Assembly: GCF_000298175.1 (NCBI RefSeq) | Contig: NZ_BAGZ01000005.1 | Span: 62,001-126,000, forward strand | DNA: 64,000 nucleotides | Origin: Austwickia chelonae NBRC 105200 | Lineage (GTDB): Bacteria; Actinomycetota; Actinomycetes; Actinomycetales; Dermatophilaceae | Direction: 5' to 3' | In this document: one piece after another, positions 24,204-32,913 of the stretch | Layout: every line of letters begins with the position of its first letter | Position numbering within the stretch: position 1 is the first letter of the stretch | The notes under the pieces: model-generated | What the model was told of the DNA's origin: nothing | Seen by the model: the letters and a program-made list of their open reading frames with translations, nothing else | Database searches by the model: none | Position numbers and translations under genes: made by a program

Positions 24204-24782
24204 ATGCACCTTGCAACCACCGATGCAGCGAACCTGTTGCTCGACCGTGACCCGCTGGCCCTGCTGATCGGGATGTTGCTCGACCAGCAGATCCCCATGG
24301 AAAAGGCCTTCACCTCTCCGGCGGTACTGGCCGAACGGATGGGCACCGACCGTCTGAACGCGAAGATGATCGCCGGCGCCCCCACCGAGACCATCGAGGA
24401 ATGGTTCCGCACTCCCCCGGCCCTGCACCGGTATCCGGGGTCGATGGCACAACGGACACAGAAACTGTGCGCAGAACTGGTGAGCTCCTACGACGGAGAT
24501 GCCGAGAGGATCTGGTCCGAGGCCACCGACGGTGCAGACCTGCTGCGACGTCTGAAGGATCTACCCGGGTTCGGTGAGCAGAAAGCCAAGATCTTCGTGG
24601 CCTTGTTGGGCAAACAACGTGGCATCTGCCCCGAGGGGTGGGTCGAAGCTGCCGGTGATTACGGCACCGAAGGTTTCCGATCGGTCGCCGATGTCGTCGA
24701 CGCACCGAGCCTGGCACAGGTCAGAGCGTACAAACAACAGATGAAAGCGGCGGCGAAAACCGCGAAATCATCAGCTCGGTGA
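24204..24782 (+). CDS. HhH-GPD family base-excision repair protein
   Basis: A 192-residue protein with a helix-hairpin-helix DNA-binding element LKDLPGFGEQKAKIFVALLG and a preceding helical half (LLIGMLLDQQIPMEKAF) like the HhH-GPD glycosylase fold. The family is annotated as DNA glycosylase-like. No iron-sulfur cysteine loop is present and the catalytic Asp or Lys cannot be assigned with certainty. Its 3' end overlaps the convergent panC gene by 12 bases. Confidence 0.82.
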   Translation: MHLATTDAANLLLDRDPLALLIGMLLDQQIPMEKAFTSPAVLAERMGTDRLNAKMIAGAPTETIEEWFRTPPALHRYPGSMAQRTQKLCAELVSSYDGDAERIWSEATDGADLLRRLKDLPGFGEQKAKIFVALLGKQRGICPEGWVEAAGDYGTEGFRSVADVVDAPSLAQVRAYKQQMKAAAKTAKSSAR

Positions 24783-25631
24783 ATACGGGGTCAGAACAAT
24801 GTTGTCGAGGAGTGTCGGAGCGCCTATCCGCACTGCGGTGGACACCAGAGCACCGTGTCCCGGATCGACCATGACGCCATCGGCGATCTCGACAAGGGTC
24901 TCCCGGTCGGCGACAGAGAAGTAGGACAGCTCTGCCAGAGGCTCGGCGAGTACGACGGATCTGCCCAGTTCCCGCAGTCTCTCAGCGCTGCGCTCCCCCG
25001 CACGCCAGGCCTCGTCGACTCTGCTCAGCGCCCGGGACAGACAGCGAGCGGCATGACGTTCGCCCCCGGTCAAGTAGGCATTGCGGCTACTGAGGGCCAG
25101 TCCGTCGTCCTCCCGGACGGTCGGCGCCACCACCACCTCGGTAGCGAACCCCAGGTCGTCGACCATACGCCGCAACACTGCCGCCTGTTGGGCGTCCTTC
25201 TGCCCCACGTAGAGCCGATCCGGTGTAGTCACCGCGAGCAAGATCGCCACGACGGTGGCCACTCCCCGGAAATGCCCGGGACGACGGACTCCCTCCAAGG
25301 GAACCGAGAGCTCTCCGACCTCGACCGCGGTGACCGACCCTCGCGGATAGATGTCCTGGACCTGCGGTGTCCAGACCACGTCGGCACCGGCCTGAGCGAG
25401 GAGATCGAGATCTCGGGCGAGATCCCGAGGGTAGGCGTCGAGGTCCTCCTCAGGGCCGAACTGGGTGGGATTGACGAAGATCGATACCGCCACGGAACCG
25501 CATTCGGCCTTGGCTCGCCGGACCAACGAGAGATGCCCTTCGTGCAGGTAGCCCATGGTGGGGACGAAACCCAGAGCAGTGTATGCCGCCCGAGCTGATC
25601 GCATCTGGTCGCGGGTCGTCACGATCTGCAT
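24771..25631 (-). CDS. panC: Pantothenate synthetase
   Basis: ATP-dependent condensation of pantoate with beta-alanine to pantothenate. The 286 residues start MQIVTTRDQM; a longer upstream reading in this frame overlaps panB and is a shadow. Motifs are VPTMGYLHEGHLSLV (nucleotide-binding HIGH-like), FVNPTQFGPEEDLDAYPR, YVGQKDAQQAAVLRRMV and LALSSRNAYL. The start lies one base after the panB stop. It is the last gene of a panD-panB-panC operon. Confidence 0.95.
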   Translation of the reverse strand: MQIVTTRDQMRSARAAYTALGFVPTMGYLHEGHLSLVRRAKAECGSVAVSIFVNPTQFGPEEDLDAYPRDLARDLDLLAQAGADVVWTPQVQDIYPRGSVTAVEVGELSVPLEGVRRPGHFRGVATVVAILLAVTTPDRLYVGQKDAQQAAVLRRMVDDLGFATEVVVAPTVREDDGLALSSRNAYLTGGERHAARCLSRALSRVDEAWRAGERSAERLRELGRSVVLAEPLAELSYFSVADRETLVEIADGVMVDPGHGALVSTAVRIGAPTLLDNIVLTPYSPS

Positions 25632-25632
25632 G

Positions 25633-26496
25633 TCAGCGTTCTCCCGACGGAAGGCCCGTGGTGTGGTCGACCGCGACCAATACTGCGGACAAGATGTCCT
25701 CATCGAGAGAGGAACTGTTCTCCCCGGTAGGGAAACTCCGCTCGAGGACACTCCGATGGTAGTCCTCGAGCGCGCGGGCCGCGGTCTCGGCGAGATCAGC
25801 GAACCGGCGGGTGTGCCGAGGAACGAAGTCGTCGTAGAGGCCGAGGATGTCGTGCCAGACCTGGACCTCGCCGTCGCAGTGAGGACCGGCGCCGATGCCG
25901 ATGGTGGGGATGGCCAGACGTTCGGTGATGGCCCGAGCCAGCCCGGAGGGGATGAGCTCGAGGACGACAGCCCAGGCCCCGGATTCCTCGACGGCCAGGG
26001 CGTCCCGGTAGATCTGGGTGGCTCGGGCCAGGTTCTTGCCCTGGACACACAGACCGATGTGGTGCACCGCCTGCGGGGTGAAACCGATATGCCCCATGAC
26101 CGGGATGCCGACGTCGACCAGGCAACGGATCGTGTCGGCCGAGGTCACCCCGCCTTCGAGTTTGACCGATCCGGCGCCGCCCTCGGCGAGAAGCCGCCCG
26201 CTGTGCCGAATCGCATCCTGAGGTGTGCTGTAGCTGAGGAAGGGCAGGTCGGCGACGATCAGCGCCCGGTTCGCGCCGCGGGCGACCGAGCGGGTGTGGT
26301 ACAGGATCTCCTCGACCGTCACCGGAAGAGTGCTGTCATGGCCTTGGACGACCATGCCGAGCGAATCTCCGACGAGGATCAGTGGAATCTCGGTGCGGTC
26401 GATGATCCGGGCCGACGTGTAGTCATAGCCGGTGACCATTGTGAGTCGTTGTCCGTCGAGATAGCGGGCGTGCAGGTCGGCGACGGAAAGGCGCAT
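25633..26496 (-). CDS. panB: Ketopantoate hydroxymethyltransferase
   Basis: Transfers a hydroxymethyl group from methylene-tetrahydrofolate to ketoisovalerate, the first step of pantoate synthesis. 287 residues; [52 protein letters not shown] and [21 protein letters not shown] are diagnostic metal- and substrate-binding segments. Its ATG overlaps the panD stop by one base, so translation is coupled. Confidence 0.95.
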   Translation of the reverse strand: MRLSVADLHARYLDGQRLTMVTGYDYTSARIIDRTEIPLILVGDSLGMVVQGHDSTLPVTVEEILYHTRSVARGANRALIVADLPFLSYSTPQDAIRHSGRLLAEGGAGSVKLEGGVTSADTIRCLVDVGIPVMGHIGFTPQAVHHIGLCVQGKNLARATQIYRDALAVEESGAWAVVLELIPSGLARAITERLAIPTIGIGAGPHCDGEVQVWHDILGLYDDFVPRHTRRFADLAETAARALEDYHRSVLERSFPTGENSSSLDEDILSAVLVAVDHTTGLPSGER

Positions 26497-26924
26497 CAGA
26501 TCATCCGTTCGGGAGCGTGCAGGAGGGTGGCCCCGACGAGGGCGGCTGGGTCGTCACGCCGGGTGATCACCCGGTCGACGGTGTTGCTGGCGGGGTCGAC
26601 GAGAACAACGCGAGGATGCCAGTCCGTCGGAACGGGTGTCTCCACCTGTTGATAGGACATGATGATGACCAGGTCCCCGGGCGCTACCAGCCGGGCAGCG
26701 GCACCGTTGAGCTGAATCTCTCCTGACCGACGGGCACCGGGGATGGTGTAGGTCTCCAGTCGAGCACCATTGTCGATGTCGACCACCTGGACCTGCTCGT
26801 AGGGCAGGATCCCGGCAGCGTCGAGCAGATCCTCGTCGACCGTGATGGAGCCGACGTAGTGCAGATCTGCAGCGGTGATACGGGCGCGATGGATCTTGCC
26901 GCTCACCATGGTCCTGTAGGGCAA
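26496..26924 (-). CDS. panD: Aspartate 1-decarboxylase (pyruvoyl enzyme)
   Basis: Makes beta-alanine from aspartate for pantothenate. The self-cleavage site is visible in [10 protein letters not shown] between Gly and Ser, generating the pyruvoyl group. TTG at 26924 ([14 protein letters not shown]) aligns with the usual N-terminus and has GGAG upstream; ATG 26909 is the alternative. The 142-residue length is slightly above average because of a C-terminal tail. It begins the panD-panB-panC run. Confidence 0.93.
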   Translation of the reverse strand: MPYRTMVSGKIHRARITAADLHYVGSITVDEDLLDAAGILPYEQVQVVDIDNGARLETYTIPGARRSGEIQLNGAAARLVAPGDLVIIMSYQQVETPVPTDWHPRVVLVDPASNTVDRVITRRDDPAALVGATLLHAPERMI

Positions 26925-27025
26925 AGCCGTCTCCGTGTCAGTTCAGTGGGATACAGCGAACCGCAACGTTTTTCCAGCTCGCCGCCGAGGCCCGATCCTA
27001 AGCGACACAGGACATCTTTCGGGGC

Positions 27026-27943
27026 TCAGTGATGAGGCCTCTCGGGGAGGAGCATCTGCCGGAGTTCTCGGTGGGCGTCCTGCTCGGGAGAACGGACAAG
27101 GTCCAGGACCGTCAGGCTGAGCAGCCGGTAGAGCAGTTCGGTCTGAGGACGATCTGTAAGAGCATCCAGATGGCGGCGAAGGGTTCCGATGTCGCCGCGG
27201 ACGGCAGGACCGGTGATTCCCGCAGGTAAACCGGCCTGTTCGACCGCGGCGTACGCACTTCTGGCCAACGGCAGCAAGGCTTCGACCGCTTCGTCGCGGG
27301 TGAAACCGTTGTCGACGAGAAGGTCGCAGGCCCGGGCAAGAAGGGCCATGGGGAGATTGGACGCGAGAACCGCTGCCGCGTGATAGCCGGCCCGGTCACC
27401 ACCTGTCATGATCCGAGGAGATCCACCGAGGCAGCGGGTGAGTTCGACCAGATCGGTGGCCAACGAGCCCTCTCCCCCGGCCACCGTCCAGGTACACGGT
27501 TGGATGCTTCCTCCACGGGGAAAACACCACAGTGGATGCCACGCTGCCGTGCGGGATCCCCGGTCGGCGAAGGGCCGTAGAACGGCAAGCTCCACTGCAC
27601 CGGAGCAGTGCACGACCGAATCGGGAGGTTCTCCGGGAAGAGCTGCCAGTTCGGCAGCCACATCGGCGATGGCGTCGTCGGCGATCAGGAGCAGGAGCAG
27701 ATCGCTCTGCTCGGGCAGTTCCTCCGGAGTGGAGATCCGGGCTCCGGTCTGCCGGGCCAGAGCCTGCACCTGCGCGAGATCGCGCCCGCTGAGCACGAGC
27801 TGCAGTTCCCGGTCGTTTCCGCCGAGCGCCTGGGCGAGGGCATGGGCGAGCCGTCCGGTGCCGTAGATCCCGATCCGCCGAGGTACGCCTCGTATGAAAG
27901 ACGTCGAGGTGTTCGTACCGTCAGCCACGTGGCCGCAAGTCAT
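27026..27943 (-). CDS. Rossmann-fold and DUF2520 dehydrogenase-like protein
   Basis: A 305-residue protein with an N-terminal NAD(P)-binding motif GIYGTGRLAHALAQALGG and a C-terminal all-helical DUF2520 domain, the architecture of 6-phosphogluconate and ketopantoate reductases. VVHCSGAVELAVL and AAWHPLWCFP fit the family. The gene sits beside panD-panB-panC, and homologs neighbour panC in mycobacteria. No panE is present here, so it is a candidate ketopantoate reductase, but this is not shown. ATG 27943 overlaps the end of the integrase gene; GTG 27928 is an alternative start. Confidence 0.82.
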   Translation of the reverse strand: MTCGHVADGTNTSTSFIRGVPRRIGIYGTGRLAHALAQALGGNDRELQLVLSGRDLAQVQALARQTGARISTPEELPEQSDLLLLLIADDAIADVAAELAALPGEPPDSVVHCSGAVELAVLRPFADRGSRTAAWHPLWCFPRGGSIQPCTWTVAGGEGSLATDLVELTRCLGGSPRIMTGGDRAGYHAAAVLASNLPMALLARACDLLVDNGFTRDEAVEALLPLARSAYAAVEQAGLPAGITGPAVRGDIGTLRRHLDALTDRPQTELLYRLLSLTVLDLVRSPEQDAHRELRQMLLPERPHH

Positions 27944-29129
27944 CGGTCCCGGTGGCGGCGGAGAGACCGCCCGTCGGTCGACGTAGGGATGCCGACCGAC
28001 GGGCGGCCAGATCGACCGGCATCGGGGCCCGTGCCTCGTGGGCGGCGTCCAAGGTCTGGGCGATCTCGTCCAGCTGGTCGGGGAGGACGTGGGCGTAGGT
28101 GTCACCGGTGATGGACACCGAGGCATGCCCGGCCATCCGGGAGGCGGTGACCAGGGGCACACCTTCGGAAAGCCACAAGGAGACCCCGGAATGTCGCAGG
28201 TCATGTACCCGGACGGTGTCCTTCCCCTCCTGCGTGGCGATGCCGGCCGAGATGATGCCGCGGTCGAAGGAACGACGGAAATTGGTGGCCCGCCAGGGAC
28301 GCCCTCGTGGTGAGGTCAGTAACGGCATGTCGGGAGAACGCCCGTCGACCAATGGCGCGATGACCTCGAGGACGAAGCCCGGCAGCGGAAGGGTCCGTCG
28401 TCCTCGAGCGGACTTCGGCTCGCCTTCGACGAGTTGCCCGGAGATCTCGACGATATTCCGGCGGATGTGCAGCCGCTGCCGGAGCAGATCGACGTCGCCG
28501 ACCCGCAGACCGGCGACTTCTCCGGAACGCAGCGCGCAGAAACCGAGAAGATAGATTGCCGGACGGTGACTCGGAATGGCGTCGGCCAAGGCCAACAATT
28601 GAGCGCGACTCAGACAGTGCATTTCCTGCCTGGGAAGAGGAGGGAGGAAACCTCTTCGGTTGGTCGTGGCGGGGCGCGCCGGATTCTGTGGGATACGCCC
28701 GTCCTCTACGGCAGAGTCGAGCAGAGCAGACAGTACGTGGTGTGCCTGCCTGGCCCTGGACGCCGATACCGGTCCGCGTGGGCCTTCGGCATTGTTCACC
28801 CACCGTCGGACTCCAGCGGTGGTGACCTTGGACAAGGGGGTCTCCCCCCAGGTCGGGGCGACGACGGTTCGCCAGAGCGAGTCGTACGAGGCTCGGGTCG
28901 ACGGTTTGAGCCGTTGTGCGGCGAACCAGTCCGGCCAGAGTTCACCGACGGTGACGGTGGCCCGCCGCGGGTCGGTCCAGTCTCCGCGATGAACTTTGAG
29001 TTCTTCTTCGGCGACCCAGCGTCGCGCGTCGGTCTGTCGGTCGAAGTCCTTGGCATGTTCGCGGCCCGAAGCATCCCGGTATCGTCCCCGCCACCGTCCG
29101 GTGTCTTTCCTCTTCTTGACTGATCCCAT
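27921..29129 (-). CDS. Phage-type tyrosine site-specific integrase
   Basis: A 402-residue integrase starting MGSVKKRKDTGRWRGRYRD behind GAGGG. The N-terminal arm-binding and SAM-like core-binding regions (DWFAAQRLKPSTRASYDSLW) precede the catalytic domain. The catalytic Arg is in CALRSGEVAGLR, HxxR in HDLRHSGVSLWL, the second His in GHASVSITGD and the nucleophile Tyr in DTYAHVL. All key residues are intact. No excisionase, phage or conjugation genes and no tRNA lie near, so it is an orphan or the remnant of a small element. Its end overlaps the DUF2520 gene by 23 bases. Confidence 0.92.
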   Translation of the reverse strand: MGSVKKRKDTGRWRGRYRDASGREHAKDFDRQTDARRWVAEEELKVHRGDWTDPRRATVTVGELWPDWFAAQRLKPSTRASYDSLWRTVVAPTWGETPLSKVTTAGVRRWVNNAEGPRGPVSASRARQAHHVLSALLDSAVEDGRIPQNPARPATTNRRGFLPPLPRQEMHCLSRAQLLALADAIPSHRPAIYLLGFCALRSGEVAGLRVGDVDLLRQRLHIRRNIVEISGQLVEGEPKSARGRRTLPLPGFVLEVIAPLVDGRSPDMPLLTSPRGRPWRATNFRRSFDRGIISAGIATQEGKDTVRVHDLRHSGVSLWLSEGVPLVTASRMAGHASVSITGDTYAHVLPDQLDEIAQTLDAAHEARAPMPVDLAARRSASLRRPTGGLSAATGTDDLRPRG

Positions 29130-29939
29130 CGATCCCTCACGTCGATCGTGCCGAGAGGGCTCATGTCGCCTGGCAGTCGACTGCCCTTCTCCTGCACCAG
29201 GGGTCAACCCTATACAGATGACGGCCCGGGGTGGGCGCACTTTGGAGGTCGCACCGGGCCCGATTCCCTGGAGCAACTCGTCACTCTGTGCAGAGAGTGT
29301 TCTGGGGGCGTTCCGGCGCGGACTGAAGGCGGACTGAGCTGTTTACTGTGCGGCATCGTTGCAGCTCAAGCGCGTATCAGCGGCCGGATACGGTATCCGT
29401 CGGTCATCTGCGCTATCCGTGCAGGTCAACGCCCTTGACCTGAAGGCATGTGCTGGGAGCGCCCCTCCGTCCGCTCAAGGCGCGTTCCGCGCACGGCGGA
29501 GGGAGGCCTGTCGCGGAGAATCGCTCCTGACGAATTTCTGAGGCCCCTGGAGGGAAGAATCGGTCATGACAGGTAGCGGCTGGCGGCTACGGGCGTCACC
29601 CCGGCATCCCCCTCCCCCGTCACTGACAAGTGAGGCAACAGGGGCGAAGGTGTTTTGGCTTGAGGTGAAATCCTGGTTTCATTGCTTGTTTTTGTTGTTG
29701 TGAGTAATGGTGTGACTTTTAAAAAAATGACATAACCATCGTTATCGGAAAATGGTTATGCCTGGACAAATGAACCCGAGGAATCGGAAAACAACTCTTT
29801 TCGCTCTCGCGCTCGACGCGCATCAACAGCACACCGGATTCACCGAACGATCACGCAATGCACGTCCCCATCCACAATGCCGATCCACGGCAGCCCCACT
29901 CCCCCGCATCGTCCCTGATGAATTTTTCAGCGAAATCCC
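29130..29939. other. Gene-poor stretch beside the integrase
   Basis: About 810 bases without a convincing gene. It holds an inverted repeat CGGATAC/GTATCCG (29385-29399) with a further TATCCGT copy about 20 bases on, possible integrase arm sites, and an AT-richer part around 29650-29830. No attachment-site duplication or tRNA end was identified by eye. Confidence 0.4.
29731..29760. repeat. 9-bp inverted repeat in AT-rich DNA
   Basis: CATAACCAT (29731-29739) and ATGGTTATG (29752-29760) are perfectly inverted with a 12-base spacer, next to a run of seven A residues. It could be a protein-binding site or part of a mobile-element end. Confidence 0.4.
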
Positions 29940-30518
29940 TCACCCTCGCCGGAAAGGCGTACGACCTGTCATCGCCAGGAGCACTCCCAACCGGTTCTCC
30001 CCCGCATAGGTCGATGGTGGCCCGAACACCCCAGGAATTCCTTGAGCTGAGACACGTGGCTTCTCATAGGCGATGGCATCCTCGATCGCATTCTCCACCG
30101 GCGCATAAGAGACACCGGCACCTGCAGCGATATCCCAGGCATGGACCACCAGATCGAGCAACATCTGGTGGGCGTACTCGACCACATCGATCAGACCCTG
30201 CCCGGTATGCACCCGCGCATCATGGTCTACCTGCGCCCAGGCCATCAAGGACATCGTCATCGCCCGGCGCCAGGAAGCCACCGGATCCGCGCCCAGCATG
30301 TCACCGGCATAACGATCCCCGACCTGGTCCAAGGTTTCTCCCCTCAATAGATGAGGCGCCCACAAATGCTCAGCCACCACATGGTTGGCGACATCGCCGA
30401 CCCGCCAACCGTGACAGGGAGACGGGTCGTACCACGACGGACCAGGCACCTGGCTCAAGACTTCGCTCATCGCCCGTGCTGCTTCGGGGAGCAAAGCTAT
30501 CGTGGTAGAAGAACTCAT
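29940..30518 (-). CDS. TIGR03086/DinB-fold putative metal-binding protein
   Basis: A 192-residue four-helix protein of the mycothiol maleylpyruvate isomerase N-terminal family. CHGWRVGDVANHVVAEHLW and LLDLVVHAWDIAAGAG carry the histidines that bind metal in this fold. Members may be thiol-dependent isomerases or transferases; the substrate is unknown. ATG 30518 is chosen because AGGAG lies 10 bases before it; an upstream in-frame GTG at 30545 precedes that ribosome site. It stands alone between the integrase region and the SUF operon terminator. Confidence 0.8.
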   Translation of the reverse strand: MSSSTTIALLPEAARAMSEVLSQVPGPSWYDPSPCHGWRVGDVANHVVAEHLWAPHLLRGETLDQVGDRYAGDMLGADPVASWRRAMTMSLMAWAQVDHDARVHTGQGLIDVVEYAHQMLLDLVVHAWDIAAGAGVSYAPVENAIEDAIAYEKPRVSAQGIPGVFGPPSTYAGENRLGVLLAMTGRTPFRRG

Positions 30519-30652
30519 CAAGTCATCGCTCCTGAAGGTCGGCACGATCGATCAAGGTGATGTGCTCCTCCACCGACGCTAGCTGACCTTACGCTTCCTG
30601 GTCATCCAGCCGACGCCGAGGGGCATGCCATCCGATCGAGACACAGATTTTC

Positions 30653-30694
30653 CCTGACGCGTCCGACCCTCACGAGAGGGCCGGACGCGTCAGG
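30653..30694 (-). terminator. Terminator of the SUF operon
   Basis: A 13-bp perfect outer stem CCTGACGCGTCCG/CGGACGCGTCAGG encloses CCCTC-ACGA-GAGGG. It lies about 20 bases past the sufT stop on the minus strand. Confidence 0.75.
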
Positions 30695-30713
30695 CCGATG
30701 AGTATCGAAGAAC

Positions 30714-31082
30714 TCAGACGTTGAAGCCGAGGGCGCGCAGCTGCTCGCGCCCGTCCGGCGTGATCTTGTCCGGTCCCCACGGAGGCATCCACACCCAGTT
30801 GATGCGATGGCTCTCGACCAAACCTTCCAGAGCTTGTGCGGTCTGGTCCTCGATGACATCGGTCAGCGGACACGCCGCAGAGGTCAAGGTCATATCGATC
30901 ACCGCATGTGTTCCACCGTCAAGATGCACACCGTAGATCAGCCCCAGGTCGACCACATTGATACCCAACTCGGGGTCGACGACATCACGCAGGGCTTCCT
31001 CGATGTCGGCGACATTCGTCGGCATCGAGGGTGTGCCGCCGTCCTGGAGATCCTGCGACGGGTTCTGAGCGGGCTCGGTCAT
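30714..31082 (-). CDS. sufT: SufT/MIP18-type iron-sulfur assembly factor
   Basis: A 122-residue DUF59 protein that helps mature Fe-S proteins. ALRDVVDPELGINVVDLGLIYG is the family signature, and SAACPLTDVIEDQ has the conserved Cys. The C-terminal WMPPWGPDKITPDGREQLRALG is typical. The ATG overlaps the sufU stop by four bases. It is the last gene of the operon, just before a strong hairpin. Confidence 0.93.
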   Translation of the reverse strand: MTEPAQNPSQDLQDGGTPSMPTNVADIEEALRDVVDPELGINVVDLGLIYGVHLDGGTHAVIDMTLTSAACPLTDVIEDQTAQALEGLVESHRINWVWMPPWGPDKITPDGREQLRALGFNV

Positions 31083-31555
31083 CGGTCTTCCTCCGGGGTG
31101 AAGGTCGTCAGGTCGGCTCCAGCGCGGGCGAGAGCATCGGTCAGTGCGCTCCAGCCGAGCAAGGCGCATTTCACACGGGCAGGGTACTGGGCCACCCCGG
31201 CCAGCGCGACACCGTCACCGATGATCTCCTCGTTGCCATTGTCCTGGCCCCGTGAGGTGAGCATGGTGCGCATGGCGGAATAGGTCTCCATCGTCTCGGC
31301 CAAGGTATGACCGATGCACTCCTGGGCGAGGATCGAGACCGAGGCCGTCGAGATCGAACAACCCAGCGCGTCATAACTGATGTCCTGCACGACGGCCTCG
31401 GCTCCCTTGGCCGCATCATCCAGGTAGACGCGCAGAGTGATCTCGTCGCCACAGGTCGTATTGACGTGATGCACCTCGGCACCGAACGGTTCACGAAGAC
31501 CGGCGTGCTGCGGATGCTTACTGTGATCGAGGATCAATTCCTGATAGAGATCCAT
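31079..31555 (-). CDS. sufU: SUF scaffold / sulfur-transfer protein SufU
   Basis: A 158-residue IscU-like protein that takes sulfur from SufS. The three cysteines are in NTTCGDEITLRVY, YDALGCSISTASVSI and ARVKCALLGWSAL; the 18-20 residue SufU insertion is present between the second and third. MDLYQELILDHSKHPQH is the standard N-terminus, so ATG 31555 is the start; open frame further upstream lies inside sufS. It shares a base with the sufS stop (TGATG). Confidence 0.95.
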   Translation of the reverse strand: MDLYQELILDHSKHPQHAGLREPFGAEVHHVNTTCGDEITLRVYLDDAAKGAEAVVQDISYDALGCSISTASVSILAQECIGHTLAETMETYSAMRTMLTSRGQDNGNEEIIGDGVALAGVAQYPARVKCALLGWSALTDALARAGADLTTFTPEEDR

Positions 31556-32913
31556 CACGTCTCCAATCGGAAGATGGCCGGAATCCGGTCGAGAGCAGTG
31601 ACCAAGGCAGCCACCTCGTCCGGAGTGTTGTACGGCGCGAAAGAGGCACGGGTCGAAGCCACGACCCGCAGCGCCCGATGCAGAGGCGCAGCACAATGAT
31701 GGCCGACTCGGACGGCGATGCCCGCATCGTCCAGGATCTGGCCGACATCGTGAGGGTGGACCCCGTCCACTACCCAGGACACCGCGCCGGAACGGTCCGC
31801 ACTCTCCCCCGGCCCGAGAACCCGCGCCCACGGACGTTCCACCAACTCAGCCAGAAGCTGACCGGCCAACGCATGAGTGTGCGCCGCGACACGGGACATC
31901 CCCAGGTCGTCAAGGTAATCGCAGGCAGCTGCGAACGCGGCCACCTGCGCGGCCGCAGGGACACCTGGCTCGAATTTCTCCGGAGGCGGCAGGTAGGTCG
32001 AACCCTCCATGCGGACCACTTCGATCATGGAACCGCCGGTCAGATACGGAGGGAGAGCGCAGAGCAGATCGTACCTACCCCACAACACTCCCAGACCCAT
32101 CGGTCCGAGCATCTTGTGGGCGGAGAAAGCGGCGAAGTCGACATCGAGTGCGGTCACGTCGAGAGGCAGGTGAGGCGCGGACTGGCAGGCGTCCAGGACG
32201 GTCAGTGCGCCGACCTCGCGTGCACGAGCGGTCAGGGTGGCGACGGGATTCAACGTGCCGAGTACGTTGCTGACATGGGTGAATGCGAGAATTTTGGTGC
32301 GTGGGTTGACGTTTCGGTCAAGAGCGTCCAGGTCTAGTCGACCGTCTGCTCCGAGTGGGATCCAACGCAGAGTGGCCCCGGTGCGTTTCGCGAGTTCCTG
32401 CCAGGGGACCAGGTTGGCGTGGTGCTCCATCTCCGTGGTGCAGATTTCGTCACCGGGTCCGAGTGTGAGGCGCTGCGCGATGTCGGAGGGCAAGTTGTCG
32501 AGAGCTCCGGAGGCCTGGGCATTGCTCAGTGTGTAGGCCAGGAGGTTCAACGATTCGGTGGCGCTCTTGGTGAAGATGATCTCTCGAGCAGGAGCGCCGA
32601 TGAACCGCCCGATGCGAGCGCGGGATGTCTCGTACACCGTGGTGCCCTCTTCGGAGAGTTGGTGGGCGCCACGGTGTACGGCGGAGTTGAGGGTTTCGTA
32701 GAAGTTCCGTTCGGTGTCCAGAACGGAACGTGGCTTCTGTGATGTTGCTCCGGAGTCCAGGTAGATCAGCGGCTGGTCGTTGCGCAGGGTGCGGGTCAGG
32801 ATGGGGAAGTCGTGGCGGATCCGGGTCAGCTCGTCGGCCGTGAACGGCGTGGCTGGGGGGGTGCCGCCGTCCTGAGGGTTCCCTGTCGCCGCGGTGGTGC
32901 CGCTGATCGCCAT
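31555..32913 (-). CDS. sufS: Cysteine desulfurase SufS
   Basis: Group II PLP cysteine desulfurase, 452 residues, giving persulfide sulfur to SufU. IYLDSGATSQKPRSVLD, HHANLVPWQELAKRTGA, the PLP lysine in AAFSAHKMLGPMGLGVLWGR and the catalytic cysteine in RVGHHCAAPLH are all present. The N-terminus has an extra 20-residue polar extension. Strand base bias flips within the gene near 32200. It is coupled to sufC by TGATG. Confidence 0.95.
   Translation of the reverse strand: MAISGTTAATGNPQDGGTPPATPFTADELTRIRHDFPILTRTLRNDQPLIYLDSGATSQKPRSVLDTERNFYETLNSAVHRGAHQLSEEGTTVYETSRARIGRFIGAPAREIIFTKSATESLNLLAYTLSNAQASGALDNLPSDIAQRLTLGPGDEICTTEMEHHANLVPWQELAKRTGATLRWIPLGADGRLDLDALDRNVNPRTKILAFTHVSNVLGTLNPVATLTARAREVGALTVLDACQSAPHLPLDVTALDVDFAAFSAHKMLGPMGLGVLWGRYDLLCALPPYLTGGSMIEVVRMEGSTYLPPPEKFEPGVPAAAQVAAFAAACDYLDDLGMSRVAAHTHALAGQLLAELVERPWARVLGPGESADRSGAVSWVVDGVHPHDVGQILDDAGIAVRVGHHCAAPLHRALRVVASTRASFAPYNTPDEVAALVTALDRIPAIFRLET

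Noticed and set aside
29252-29300. Possible tRNA 3' end as integrase target
   Set aside because: No cloverleaf, T-loop GGTTCGA-type sequence or CCA-proximal stem could be built.
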